64,000 nt of DNA. Source: Chloroflexi bacterium TSY (lineage in GTDB: Bacteria > Chloroflexota > Anaerolineae > Caldilineales > Caldilineaceae). Position 1 is the stretch's first letter; the number at the start of each line of letters is the position of its first letter. Shown here one piece after another: positions 25,778-35,892 of the stretch. Under the pieces are notes generated by a model, which worked only from the letters and a program-made list of their open reading frames with translations, did no database searches and was not told where the DNA came from. Made by a program: the position numbers and the translations under genes. Where the stretch lies: contig JAHBNG010000022.1 in NCBI GenBank assembly GCA_019217005.1, positions 62,001-126,000 of the forward strand. Reading direction: 5' to 3'.

Positions 25778-27580
25778 CAGTTACAGCAAAAGTCGGGTAC
25801 AGAAATATTATGACAAGTAAATGATTGCGACCAAAAAGAGATAAATTGAAGACCTCCGGAAGAAAAGGCTAGAATAGGAGAGGCCAAGGAGGTCCGGAAA
25901 AATGCGCAAAAAGAAGGAGAAGCAGGTAGAGAAACGATACTACCGACCAACAAAGAAGCGCTGTCCGAACTGCAAAAGCAAACTGAAAAGAAGCTATAAA
26001 TTATGGCATAAGTATCTGGAAACACTGGAGGGCAGATATTATGTGGTAAGTCATGGATATCGGTGTCAAAATGAGAACTGCTTGCAGCAAGAAGTGGTCT
26101 ATCGTTCCCAAGAAGCAGAAGAGTTGGTGTACCCGAATGCGGTTATGGGTTAGATGTAATCGTCGAAATAGGATACCAACGATTTTGGCATCAACGAAGA
26201 GTGGCCGAAATCCATAAAGGACTAAAAGAGCGGATAACGATATCTGAAAGACAAGTGCTGAACTTAATCGGTACATTTTTAGCCTTGTTGCGAGCTGGAC
26301 AGCCAGCGAAGGTAGTAAACCAGCAGAAAAAATGGAAAAGGTTGGGCGGACTAATCCTCTCCATAGATGGGATGCAACCAGAGAAAGGAAGTCCAGCGCT
26401 CTATGTGGTTCGAGAAGTCCAGTTAGACATCACTTTGATGGCAGAAGTGTTGGAATCAGGGACTCACAAGACTCTGGTTTCAGCACTGTTGGAACCGATA
26501 AACGAATGGGAAATCCCTATCAAGGGCATCATCAGTGACGCCCAGGAAAACATCCAACTTGCTGTTGCTCAAGTGTGGCCGAATTGCCCCCATCAGACTT
26601 GTCAGTTCCATTGCATTAAAGAAGCTGGGCGACTCACTTATGCGCTTGACCGTACAATGAAAACTCAACTCAAAAAGAAGCTGCGTGGCTTTTTGAATCG
26701 GGTCTACAAAACGGTTCGAGAATTGGCGGAAACCGATCCCTACAAAGCAGTTCTTTGCAATATACTCGCTATCTGCGGTTCACTTTATTGACAAGAGGAT
26801 TGGCTCCTTTGAATTAGGTGGCTTACAGATGGTTCAACAATTAATCACGATTGAAGCATCATTATTACGGGCTCAGGAAAAAGGGGGCATCCGTTACTGA
26901 CCCGCTTAATCAAGATTGCTGGTTTTCATCGTTTTTGCACTGTTCAAGCCAACCGCTTACGACGGCAACTTGGGTGGTTGGTGGCACTCCAACGGCTTTT
27001 GTCGCCTGACTCTCAAGCCGACGACCAGGTACAGGTCACTGCTCATTCCGTTGCATCAGCTGTTGATCAATATTTAGTCGCACTGACACAGGATACGACT
27101 CTCGATGACGCAGATCGCTCGATTGTTCAGCATATCAACACAACATTTCGCAACCGTTGGTGGGGGCTCTTTGTCTGCTACGATGTCTCGGGTCTTCCTT
27201 CCACTAACAATGCCCTGGAGGGCTTCTTTGGCCGCTTGAAAACCAATCAACGACGTATCACTGGACGCAAAAGTGTTAATAACTTCGTCCTTCGCTATGG
27301 CTCTTTTGCTGCCTTCGTCGATCCGACTGAAACCAAAGACGAATTGCTCTTCCGGCTGCGATCCGTTGACCGGTCCGCTTATTTATTTGAACGGCAACGT
27401 TTACATTCGATCCTGGCTGAACGCAAAGATTATTTTCGCTTTTGCCATCACCTTGATTCAGTCGTTTCTGAACTTGAAATCGCTTGGGAGTCTGCTCTTC
27501 TTTCAAATACAAATCGTCATGATTCTGACTCCCCTTCTAACTCAACATAATAAATTTGTACCCGACTTTTGCTGTAACTG
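25778..27580 (+). mobile_element. Zinc-ribbon DDE insertion sequence, copy 1
   Basis: An element of 1,803 bp with inverted ends CAGTTACAGCAAAAGTCGGG, bordered on each side by a run of seven A. The same element is at 30300-32059, also in an A/T run. The family is not one I can name with confidence (ISL3-like or unclassified). Confidence 0.85.
25902..27550 (+). pseudogene. Transposase of zinc-ribbon IS, copy 1, frameshifted
   Basis: It starts MRKKKEKQVEKRYY with four cysteines in CPNCKSKL and CQNENC, a zinc ribbon. The core has LILSIDGMQPEKG, IISDAQENIQLAV, CQFHCIKEAG and STNNALEGFFGRLK, plausible Asp, Asp and Glu of a DDE site. Compared with copy 2 it has indels near 26125 and 26755, so this copy is dead. 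It retains the intact region that copy 2 lost by a 43-bp deletion near 27305. Confidence 0.8.
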
Positions 27581-27605
27581 AAAAAAAGAAGAATGAGGAG
27601 AGAAA

Positions 27606-28575
27606 ATGAGTCGAGAAGCCTACAGTACAGATATGAACGAGATAGAGTGGGGTGGTTCATTTTAGGCGGACAATTAGGTTTACATTTTTGCAAAGAGAAA
27701 AGATGTTTATATTTTCTACTTTGAGCCATGCTCAGGCAGAAAATGACCTCATATAGATTTTTATCTATGTATCAAAAGTGTAAACCTAATTCTGAACCAC
27801 CCCGATAGAGTGGCAGATAATAGAGCCACTGATTCCACCAGCCAAGACGGGTGGACGTCCCCGAGACGTCGATATGCGAGAGGTGATTAATGGCATCTTC
27901 TATGTGCTGCGAGGGGGCAACGCCTGGCGCATGATACCACACGACCTGCCGCCCTGGTCGACGGTCTATGGCTACTTCAACCGCTGGAGCAAGGCAGGCA
28001 TCTGGGAAAAGATGAATGATGCCTTGCGGGAAGCGGTCCGCATCCTGGCTGGACGAGAAACCGAACCGAGTGCTGCCATCCTGGATAGCCAAAGTGTCAA
28101 AACGACTTCGGTTGCGGGTGAACGAGGCTATGACAGCGCCAAGAAGGTCACCGGACGCAAGCGTCACATTCTGGTTGACGTCATGGGCTTGCTCCTCCTT
28201 GTTCATGTCCACAAAGCTAGCATTCAAGAGCGAGATGGAGCCAAATCTCTCCTGAAGCGTCTCAAGCAGAAGGGCTTCCAACAACTCGCTCTCATCTGGG
28301 CCGATGGCGGTTACTCCGGTCAACCCATGATCGACTGGGTCTTCAACCTTGCTGGTTGGCTTTTCCAAGTCGTCACGCGTTCTGATGACGCTCAAGGCTT
28401 TGTCCTCTTGCCCCGTCGATGGGTCGTTGAGCGCACCTTTGCTTGGCTCGGCAACTATCGGCGGCTTAGCAAGGACTATGAAGTCTTGCCTCGCAACAGC
28501 GAAGCCATGATTTATGCCGCTATGGTCCATATCATGCTCCGTCGCCTCAGCAACGACCCGGCTCTCGCTCTTTAA
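27606..28575 (+). pseudogene. IS5 transposase interrupted by MITE
   Basis: Starts MSREAYSTDMNEIEWQIIEP. Removing the MITE and one GATAGAGT leaves 807 nt (268 residues), with AKTGGRPRDVDMREVINGIFY, WSTVYGYFNRW, DSQSVKTTSVAGERGYDSAK, WADGGYSG and RWVVERTFAWLGNYRRL. These give the Asp, Asp and Glu of IS5 (IS427-type) transposases. The rest of the frame is intact, so the MITE arrived recently. Confidence 0.88.
27649..27803 (+). mobile_element. 155-bp MITE, type a, copy 2
   Basis: Inserted in the IS5 transposase with a clean 8-bp duplication, GATAGAGT at 27641-27648 and 27804-27811. Excision restores the frame. Confidence 0.92.
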
Positions 28576-28593
28576 TTCTCTTGCCCAATACTT

Positions 28594-28941
28594 TTAAAAC
28601 ACCTTCTTACACTTGTCAACTTTATGATCTAGTTTTAAACTTTGTGCTGATTTTTGCTGGACTGGTTCTGGTAAATTGTCATGGTGATTGTCAGGCTTAA
28701 TATGCTGACTAGCTGTTTTAGAGCCTGCATCAAAGTTGTTGTTTTGTTTCCGTGTATCAACGAATGAAGATATTAGAGCGGCAGCACCGCCAAGAAAGGC
28801 TAAAATTGGCTCAAAGCTTGGCTCAGTAACGAACCAAACGGCGGAAATGATGAATGAAACTATCGCTATAATTTGCAGAGCTGTTTGAGCAGGTGATGTG
28901 AGCCAGAATCTTAACATTTGATAATGCCATCTCTTATTCAA
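28594..28941 (-). pseudogene. Membrane protein cut by IS5 and bordered by IS630
   Basis: The best start is the ATG at 28915-28917 (MLRFWLTSPAQ); a TTG at 28941 is possible. Hydrophobic segments LQIIAIVSFIISAVWFV and FEPILAFLGGAAALISSF predict two helices, followed by a polar tail. The final residues KKVF and stop are the IS5 end. IS630 copy 2 begins 10 bp before the TTG. The two-helix-plus-tail layout resembles membrane parts of effector proteins, but no family is recognised. Confidence 0.5.
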
Positions 28942-29120
28942 CTCTCTCTAGTGTTTTGTCAGATAAGTTATGATACAGGTTGGTCATCAGAATCGGTATC
29001 CAAAACAGGATAGAAACGCTGGAACTTCTGGCGAGCGAGAGCGGGGGTAAATTGCCATTGAATGGTAGCGGATTGTTCATTGCGCTCGTTGACAAGAGCA
29101 AGGACAACAGTCTCAAGAAT

Positions 29121-29432
29121 ATAGTGACCCCAAATGTCAAGACCACGAAAGGGGAAAAATAAGATAGAGAAAGGCAGATAAAAGTAAAGTAAAGGTGTTA
29201 CGCAACAAGTAGACATAAAAAGTTACTATTCTCGGCCTTTTTCCTGGTAATGGTGACCCTCACGGCAGAATTATTTTGTCAAGCATCGAATGCACCGAAC
29301 AATAAAACGTGTAAGAACAATGCATATCACCTCAGATTATGCAGCGAGGTCGGCGATGGCAAATTTTTCCGCAGAATCAAAAAAAGAGGAAAATTTGCCG
29401 TCTTGACAAAATGGTTCAGCCGTTTGAGACAA
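29121..29432. other. Long 3' non-coding part of the IS3 element
   Basis: About 300 bp between transposase stop and IS3 end, more than usual for the family. It contains an inverted pair ATTTTGTCAAG (29273) / CTTGACAAAAT (29402) and, inside, GGCAAATTTTTCC / GGAAAATTTGCC (29358-29399), which may be a hairpin. A passenger or small nested element is possible. Confidence 0.5.
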
Positions 29433-30311
29433 TCAGAGAACAGGAAAAAGAGCGTTGTGCCCAAAATAGATCTCAGCTGGCGTCTGATAGTCAAGGGACT
29501 GATGAAGCCGCTCATAGTTGTAAAAGTGAAAGTAGAGCTGTAAGCCTTGGATTAAAGCAGGAATGGTTTCATAGCGCTGGAGATAGATATCTTCATACTT
29601 GACAGTGCGCCAAAGCCGCTCGACGAAGATATTATCGAGAGCGCGGCCCCGTCCGTCCATGCTGACCTGGATTCCAGCTGACTCTAAAGCAGAGGTGAAG
29701 GTTAGCGCCGTAAATTGACTCCCCTGATCCGTATTGAACACTTCTGGTTTTCCCTGTTCGAGTGCCTCGTGCAAGGTCTCTAAACAGAAGGAACCATCAA
29801 GGGTGTTCGAGAGCTGCCAGGCTAGAACAAACCGACTATACCAGTCAATTACAGCGACCAGATACATAAACCCTTTGGGCATCGGTATATAGGTAATATC
29901 TGTGCTCCAGACTTGATTCACATGGCTGATCTCCACATCTCGCAACAGGTAGGGATAGATGCGATGCTCCTTGGAGGCTAGACGAGCTTTTGACCTGGGA
30001 TAGATTGCCTGTAATCCCATCTTCTGCATCAGCCGCGCAATTCGTTTCTTGTTCACCTCATGACCAGCCCGTTGCAGAACTGCCGTGATCCGTCGATAGC
30101 CATAGAACGGATTCTGCGTATACTCCTTATCAATCAGCCTCATCAGTTCCAGATTGTACTCATTCTCTCCCACTGCTCTGTAGTACCAACTTGACCGATT
30201 CAACCCGATTAATTCACACTGCCTCCGGATGCTGATCCCTTCATGCTCTGGCTCTATCATTGCCCGCTTCGCCTCAACTGAAGAGTTCAGATTTTTTTTC
30301 AGTAGCAGCAA
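29433..30311 (-). pseudogene. IS3 transposase orfB (integrase domain), 5' cut
   Basis: Residues from NLNSSVEAKRAMIEPEHEG onward form a full IS3 OrfB: HTH_21-like IRRQCELIGLNRSSWYY, then the DDE core VWSTDITYIPMPKGFMYL, HSDQG-like VFNTDQGSQFTA, and DNIFVERLWRTVKYEDI. Its junction with OrfA is broken at the A-run by the zinc-ribbon IS. The first few codons of the open frame belong to that IS. Confidence 0.88.
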
Positions 30312-30933
30312 AAGTCGGGTACAAATTTATTATGTTGAGTTAGAAGGGGAGTCAGAATCATGACGATTTGTATTTGAAAGAAGAGCAGACTCCCAAGCGA
30401 TTTCAAGTTCAGAAACGACTGAATCAAGGTGATGGCAAAAGCGAAAATAATCTTTGCGTTCAGCCAGGATCGAATGTAAACGTTGCCGTTCAAATAAATA
30501 AGCGGACCGGTCAACGGATCGCAGCCGGAAGAGCCATAGCGAAGGACGAAGTTATTAACACTTTTGCGTCCAGTGATAAGTCGTTGATTGGTTTTCAAGC
30601 GGCCAAAGAAGCCCTCCAGGGCATTGTTAGTGGAAGGAAGACCCGAGACATCGTAGCAGACAAAGAGCCCCCACCAACGGTTGCGAAATGTTGTGTTGAT
30701 ATGCTGAACAATCGAGCGATCTGCGTCATCGAGAGTCGTATCCTGTGTCAGTGCGACTAAATATTGATCAACAGCTGATGCAACGGAATGAGCAGTGACC
30801 TGTACCTGGTCGTCGGCTTGAGAGTCAGGCGACAAAAGCCGTTGGAGTGCCACCAACCACCCAAGTTGCCGTCGTAAGCGGTTGGCTTGAACAGTGCAAA
30901 AACGATGAAAACCAGCAATCTTGATTAAGCGGG
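30311..30933 (-). pseudogene. Zinc-ribbon IS transposase, downstream frame, copy 2
   Basis: The frame HPLLTRLIKIAGFHRF...STNNALEGFFGRLK lies -1 relative to the upstream ORF, the join being a GAAAAAGGGGGC run. A 43-bp deletion between CTCTT direct repeats removed residues after NFVLRYGS and shifts the end, so this copy is defective. Confidence 0.8.
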
Positions 30934-31935
30934 TCAGTAACGGATGCCCCCTTTTTCCTGAGCCCGTAATAATGATGCTTCAATCGTGATTAATTGTTGA
31001 ACCATCTGTAAGCCACCTAATTCAAAAGGAGCCAATCCTCTTGTCAATAAAGTGAACCGCAGATAGCGAGTATATTGCAAAAGAACTGCTTTGTAGGGAT
31101 CGGTTTCCGCCAATTCTCGAACCGTTTTGTAGACCCGATTCAAAAAGCCACGCAGCTTCTTTTTGAGTTGAGTTTTCATTGTACGGTCAAGCGCATAAGT
31201 GAGTCGCCCAGCTTCTTTAATGCAATGGAACTGACAAGTCTGATGGGGGCAATTCGGCCACACTTGAGCAACAGCAAGTTGGATGTTTTCCTGGGCGTCA
31301 CTGATGATGCCCTTGATAGGGATTTCCCATTCGTTTATCGGTTCCAACAGTGCTGAAACCAGAGTCTTGTGAGTCCCTGATTCCAACACTTCTGCCATCA
31401 AAGTGATGTCTAACTGGACTTCTCGAACCACATAGAGCGCTGGACTTCCTTTCTCTGGTTGCATCCCATCTATGGAGAGGATTAGTCCGCCCAACCTTTT
31501 CCATTTTTTCTGCTGGTTTACTACCTTCGCTGGCTGTCCAGCTCGCAACAAGGCTAAAAATGTACCGATTAAGTTCAGCACTTGTCTTTCAGATATCGTT
31601 ATCCGCTCTTTTAGTCCTTTATGGATTTCGGCCACTCTTCGTTGATGCCAAAATCGTTGGTATCCTATTTCGACGATTACATCTAACCCATAACCGCATT
31701 CGGGTACACCCAACTCTTCTGCTTCTTGGGAACGATAGACCACTTCTTGCTGCAAGCAGTTCTCATTTTGACACCGATATCCATGACTTACCACATAATA
31801 TCTGCCCTCCAGTGTTTCCAGATACTTATGCCATAATTTATAGCTTCTTTTCAGTTTGCTTTTGCAGTTCGGACAGCGCTTCTTTGTTGGTCGGTAGTAT
31901 CGTTTCTCTACCTGCTTCTCCTTCTTTTTGCGCAT
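30934..31935 (-). CDS. Zinc-ribbon IS transposase, upstream frame, copy 2
   Basis: 333 residues uninterrupted: zinc ribbon with CPNCKSKL and CQNENC, then SIDGMQPEKG, SDAQENIQLAV and CQFHCIKEAG. It ends EKGGIRY just after an A5G5 run. Both copies share this junction, suggesting -1 programmed frameshifting to the downstream frame that carries the likely catalytic Glu (NALEGFFGRLK). Confidence 0.8.
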   Translation of the reverse strand: MRKKKEKQVEKRYYRPTKKRCPNCKSKLKRSYKLWHKYLETLEGRYYVVSHGYRCQNENCLQQEVVYRSQEAEELGVPECGYGLDVIVEIGYQRFWHQRRVAEIHKGLKERITISERQVLNLIGTFLALLRAGQPAKVVNQQKKWKRLGGLILSIDGMQPEKGSPALYVVREVQLDITLMAEVLESGTHKTLVSALLEPINEWEIPIKGIISDAQENIQLAVAQVWPNCPHQTCQFHCIKEAGRLTYALDRTMKTQLKKKLRGFLNRVYKTVRELAETDPYKAVLLQYTRYLRFTLLTRGLAPFELGGLQMVQQLITIEASLLRAQEKGGIRY

Positions 31936-32012
31936 TTTTCCGGACCTCCTTGGCCTCTCCTATTCTAGCCTTTTCTTCCGGAGGTCTTCAATTTATCTCT
32001 TTTTGGTCGCAA

Positions 32013-32351
32013 TCATTTACTTGTCATAATATTTCTGTACCCGACTTTTGCTGTAACTGTTTTTTTCACCCACTCCAATTCCATCTTGAGGCGACCTATT
32101 TGCTCATATAATTCTGACACTAACCCCTCTTCGCTCTGACGATTTTGATTCTTTTGTTGGCTATATAGGCTCGCTCCGTTCTCTTTCAACTCCCGTTTCC
32201 AGTTACTTATCTGTGTTGTATGCACTTTATACTGACTTGAGAGTTCGCTCAGCGTCTTTTCCTCCTTCATCGCTTCCAGTGCCACTCGAAACTTAAATTC
32301 ATCGCTATACTGCTTTCGTTTTTGGTTCATTTGACCCCTCTTTTCACTCAT
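32013..32351 (-). pseudogene. IS3 transposase orfA, 3' cut
   Basis: Starts MSEKRGQMNQKRKQYSDEFK. The helix-turn-helix KTLSELSSQYKVHTTQISNWK and a leucine-zipper-like tail (YEQIGRLKMELEWVKK) are typical of IS3 OrfA. After VKK, the A-run, it enters the inserted IS. Confidence 0.88.
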
Positions 32352-33510
32352 TTTCTCTATCTTAACACTTGGTCCTCTTTTTGGGGGTCATTATAGAAGC
32401 TCTTTGGAATCAATGCGGCGATCAAGAACTTGGCGAGTGATAACCGAGAGTTCAATTTCAACCATATTAAGCCAACTCCCGTTGACGGGGGTATAAACCA
32501 TCTGAAAGTGCTGAGCCAGAGCGAAAGCTTCCTCAGGCGAAAAGATGGTGTAGAAGGAACTGGGTGAATGAATGTTGAGATTATCCTGAACAATCTGTAA
32601 TGAATCGGCATCAGGATTGTGTTTCGTTTTGAGATCATGCATGAAGCGAGCATACTCTTGGCCTCTGCGCCGTTCGGTAATCTGAACAACCCGCTGTCCA
32701 GTGTGTGGCTGGTAAGCAATCAAGATGCAACAGATGCCCTTGCGTTCATAGTGATGATCATAGCGCCATTTCTTGCCTGGTTTCATCTCAATCGGCACGA
32801 TTGTATCGCCCAAGAGCTGACAAGGTTTTTCATCGTAACACCCACCAGAGAGGATTCTTGGGGTCATAGGGCTGTGCATAGAGGTCCAAGATTTGTTCCA
32901 TGTGCCACAAGTATGTAGGTGTTAACTTTCCGATACACCACTGCACCTTCAAATGGGATTTCAGTTCGTTTTTTTCAGAATTTCACTCACGGTTTCATGC
33001 GAAATGTCTTCCACAAACTTTAACTCAACCGCTGTGGTTGCTAGCAGCCTTAAAGTCCATCGGCTTCGCCCATCTGGTCCTTTCGTACACGCTAGTGCCG
33101 TGATTTTGGCTCTGGCTTCGTTACTAATCTCGACTGGTCGTCCGCTTCTTGGCCTCTCTTCTAGGGCTTTGGTTAGCCCTTCCGTCACATATCTTTTGCG
33201 GATTCGCACCACCGTTGCTCGCGTCACTCCCACTCGTTCCATGATTTCTCTGTCTGTTTTTCCTCCATCTGACAAGAGCAGAATATGTGCCCTTCTTATC
33301 TTTCTTACGTTCTCTTTTCCTTTTGCCGTTATTCGCCTTAATTCATTTCTGCCTTTATCACTTAGTTTAACTTTATATACTTGCTTCATTTCTCTCTGCC
33401 TCCTCGTTTTTTTAGTCACTTTCTGGCAGAGTTTACCGTATTATAACTTATCTGACAAAACAATAGTAGATATAAGTAGTCGTTTTTAGAGATGATTAGA
33501 CGCTCAACCT

Positions 33511-35892
33511 TTACGCTCCAATCAACACATGATTAAACCATAAAATAGCAGCCTCCCCTTCTTTCCGAGTAATTTCATCGACAGCCCGACTATGGCGAAT
33601 GGCATTCCGAAGCTCGGCAAATTGTCCAAATTTCGATGCAGATGTACCTTTGCTTCCAAAGCGTGATTCAAATTGTGGCCACAAAATTTTGCTTGTAATT
33701 GCATCCTGTAACTCTCTTAAGTCACAAAACTCCAGTTTACCGTTGAGGGATTCGTAGTAATCGGCATCAAGTGCAGCGTTTCTTCGAATAGCATTTCGGA
33801 TTCGTTCAGTTGCTTTTTGAGAAATATGGGATGGTAACTCTGCAGAATTATCGTCAAGAGTCTGTGCAATTAGAGTACGAAGCCCCAGTTCGACTTTCTC
33901 AATGTCGGCATCCAATTCACGTAAGTGTGGCGATAAATCCAATCTTTCTTTGATCAATAGACTTTCAATTGCTTCCTGAATAGTACGCTGTCTCTCCGTG
34001 ATAAATTCATCGAAATCATCAGTTGTAAAAGGTTCTCTCACCAGTATATTCTGGGCATGTTGGGAGATGAAGTGAGATTCAAGAATTCCACGAACAGCGT
34101 TTTCGCCATTTACCTCAATTAATTCTGGCAGATACTCATTAGGTAGACGATCTCGTATAACTTTACGATTAGTATCTGATGTAAGGGGTGTACGATTCAG
34201 AATCGTATGAACCAAACCACCTTTTAATTGTTCTGCGCCCCAAGAGGCTGGGATGATGTGATGATCATCGACTTCGCCATATTGAGGAACATTGCCGCTC
34301 GTCCAGTCTCTTGCACCCTGAAGAATCAAAAGGTTAAAAATACCATTATATACAGATGTACCCCGTTTGGCCTCTTTGCGCAGTTCTAAATTTTTGAATC
34401 TGACCTTGAACTCTTGAATCAATGCTGGTTCATTTCGATCGTCAGTAAACCATCGTCTTATAGGGGTGGTTCATTTTAGCTGGATAGATAGGTTTACACT
34501 TTTAGAAACAGAAAGAACGTTTATATTCTCTGATTTCGCCGGTTCTCAGAGAGAAAACGGTCTCATATAGATTTTTGTCTATATATCAAAAGTGTAAACC
34601 TAATTTTGAACCACCCCGTCTTATATCAAGAAAATCTCTTGCGCTAGTAGATTCAACTGCTCCAGAATAACGATTTGTGAAAACAGATGCCCAGTACCAA
34701 TGACGAATTTTTCGCTGGGCATCTAAACGGTGACTAGAAGGTAATGATTTGACTTGAGCCTGTAATGCGGCAAAAGCAGGCAGGATCGACACGTAAGGCA
34801 GATAATTTGAAGAAATTGCACCAAACTCCTGTGGATGTCGTAATAAGTTAATAGCTTCTTCCAATGCGTTCACGGCGGCATTCCAAAGATTCTGAAACTC
34901 TTCTGTTGTTGGAATCAATATTTCCTTACGGCGTGTGCCATCAGGATCACGCACCGGTTTTTCTTGCTCAGGCAAAAGAAAATACAGATATTTAGGAGAA
35001 CAATATGCCTGCCGCAGAATCGACATTACCTGAAGAATGTATACATTCATCTTCTCGCTATCGACAAACTCCAGACGGGAAGATGCATCTCTCCACATAT
35101 GTTTGAGTTGAAGACCTTTTGGCTTAAGAAGAGCATTGATTAAATCAAAAGCATCTAAGCGAATTCCTCTACTGTTGATTTGGGTAAAAATATCACAAAC
35201 CTTGTCAACTTCAAGATCCTGATCTAGCTCAATATAGGAAATTTGATATTGTTCTGTAATTCCCTTCAGATGTTCACCAAATGCTTTTGCATTCTTAGCA
35301 TGAGAATCTGTATTGCCTTCCAACACAATATCGTCCATTCTATTTGTGCGCCAGAATTGTTCATATCCCTGAACCCAGTTCGGAAGATCCCATCCACTTG
35401 CACCAACTACTGAAAGAGGAAAAATGTGTTCTTTGAATTGAGCTTGTTCATTTTCAAGGATTCTCGCCCAACGTTTAGTAATCCTGTCGTAATTGAATGC
35501 TTCGTCGAATTCCTCAGCCATGAATCTATCGACGCGTATATAGTAGAAAAAGCGATTTGAACGATTCGGCAGCGGTAGGTCAGGAGCCAAAAAAGCATAA
35601 TACATAGCTGTAAGGCGCTGTTGACCATCAAGAACAATGTATTCAGGGTTTCCTCTCTTCAGATGCCCATAAATGTTTTCACAAGCTAATGCTTCAAAAT
35701 TCGCCTTTTTACCTTTCCATAGCAGCAAACTACCAATGTAGTAGTCCAAGAATATGGAACGCATTAATTCACTATATCCCATGGGCGCCATTCGAACTCT
35801 CTCTGAAAATCGGGAATAACGAAACGGCCTTCCCGAAGCCGTGTGATAAGAGTATTTAGGCTTACGTGATCTGGTTTCTGAGCATCTTTCAT
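33511..35892 (-). pseudogene. DUF262-HNH protein (GmrSD-like) with HEPN-like C-terminus, split by MITE
   Basis: Starts at 35892: MKDAQKPDHVSLNTLITRL, IPDFQREFEWRPWDI, one frameshift near 35770, then YIVLDGQQRLTAMYYAFL, the DGQQR nucleotide site of DUF262/GmrS. A helical middle follows. The HNH region is DDHHIIPASW...NRTPLTSDTNRKVI. The C-terminal ~90 residues end in ELRNAIRHSR, an R-N-x-x-x-H motif as in HEPN RNases. Total ~740 residues without the MITE. GmrSD-type enzymes cut modified phage DNA (family knowledge). It stands alone, near the defence-like operon at 40598. Both the frameshift and the MITE inactivate it. Confidence 0.82.
34463..34617 (+). mobile_element. 155-bp MITE, type b, copy 1
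   Basis: Begins GGGGTGGTTCATTTTAGCTG. The 8-bp duplication is GTCTTATA (34455-34462, 34618-34625). Excision joins DFLDIRRWFTDDRN in one frame of the DUF262 gene. Confidence 0.93.

Larger units (their letters stand above)
25699..28607 (+). mobile_element. IS5-family element with two insertions inside
   Basis: Inverted ends AGAAGGTGTATTAAAAG (25699) and its near-complement ending at 28607. Subtracting the zinc-ribbon IS (25778-27580), the MITE (27649-27803) and their duplications leaves about 0.94 kb, a normal IS5 size. No clear target duplication was found. Confidence 0.75.
30300..32059 (-). mobile_element. Zinc-ribbon DDE insertion sequence, copy 2
   Basis: 1,760 bp, inverted relative to copy 1 and 43 bp shorter. 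The left end has CAGTAGCAGC instead of CAGTTACAGC. It is flanked by T-runs (A-runs on the IS3 coding strand): it inserted in the A-run joining IS3 orfA and orfB. Confidence 0.88.
29120..32395 (-). mobile_element. IS3-family element, interrupted by zinc-ribbon IS
   Basis: Ends TATAGTGACCCC and its near-complement GGGGGTCATTATA. The 3-bp target duplication GAA (29117-29119, 32396-32398) is typical of IS3. Without its own insert it is about 1.5 kb. Confidence 0.9.
28968..33419 (-). pseudogene. IS630 transposase copy 2, frameshifted and interrupted
   Basis: It is almost identical to 13330-14503, including the +1 junction at PYDPKNPL/CYDEKPC. One A is missing from the A8 run, so the upstream frame stops at EILKKTN. 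The catalytic part is split after KELLETVVLALV by the IS3 at 29120-32395. It is inactive. Confidence 0.88.
28951..33463 (-). mobile_element. IS630-family element, copy 2, interrupted by IS3
   Basis: The TA duplication is at 28949-28950 and 33464-33465. Without the IS3 and its GAA duplication, 1,234 bp remain, one base shorter than copy 1: a T7 run replaces T8 at 32969. The last terminal base is A instead of C. Confidence 0.9.

Noticed and set aside
29250..29543. Small basic open frame in the 3' part of IS3
   Set aside because: It runs into the antisense of the IS3 transposase and has no ribosome site. It is treated as non-coding.
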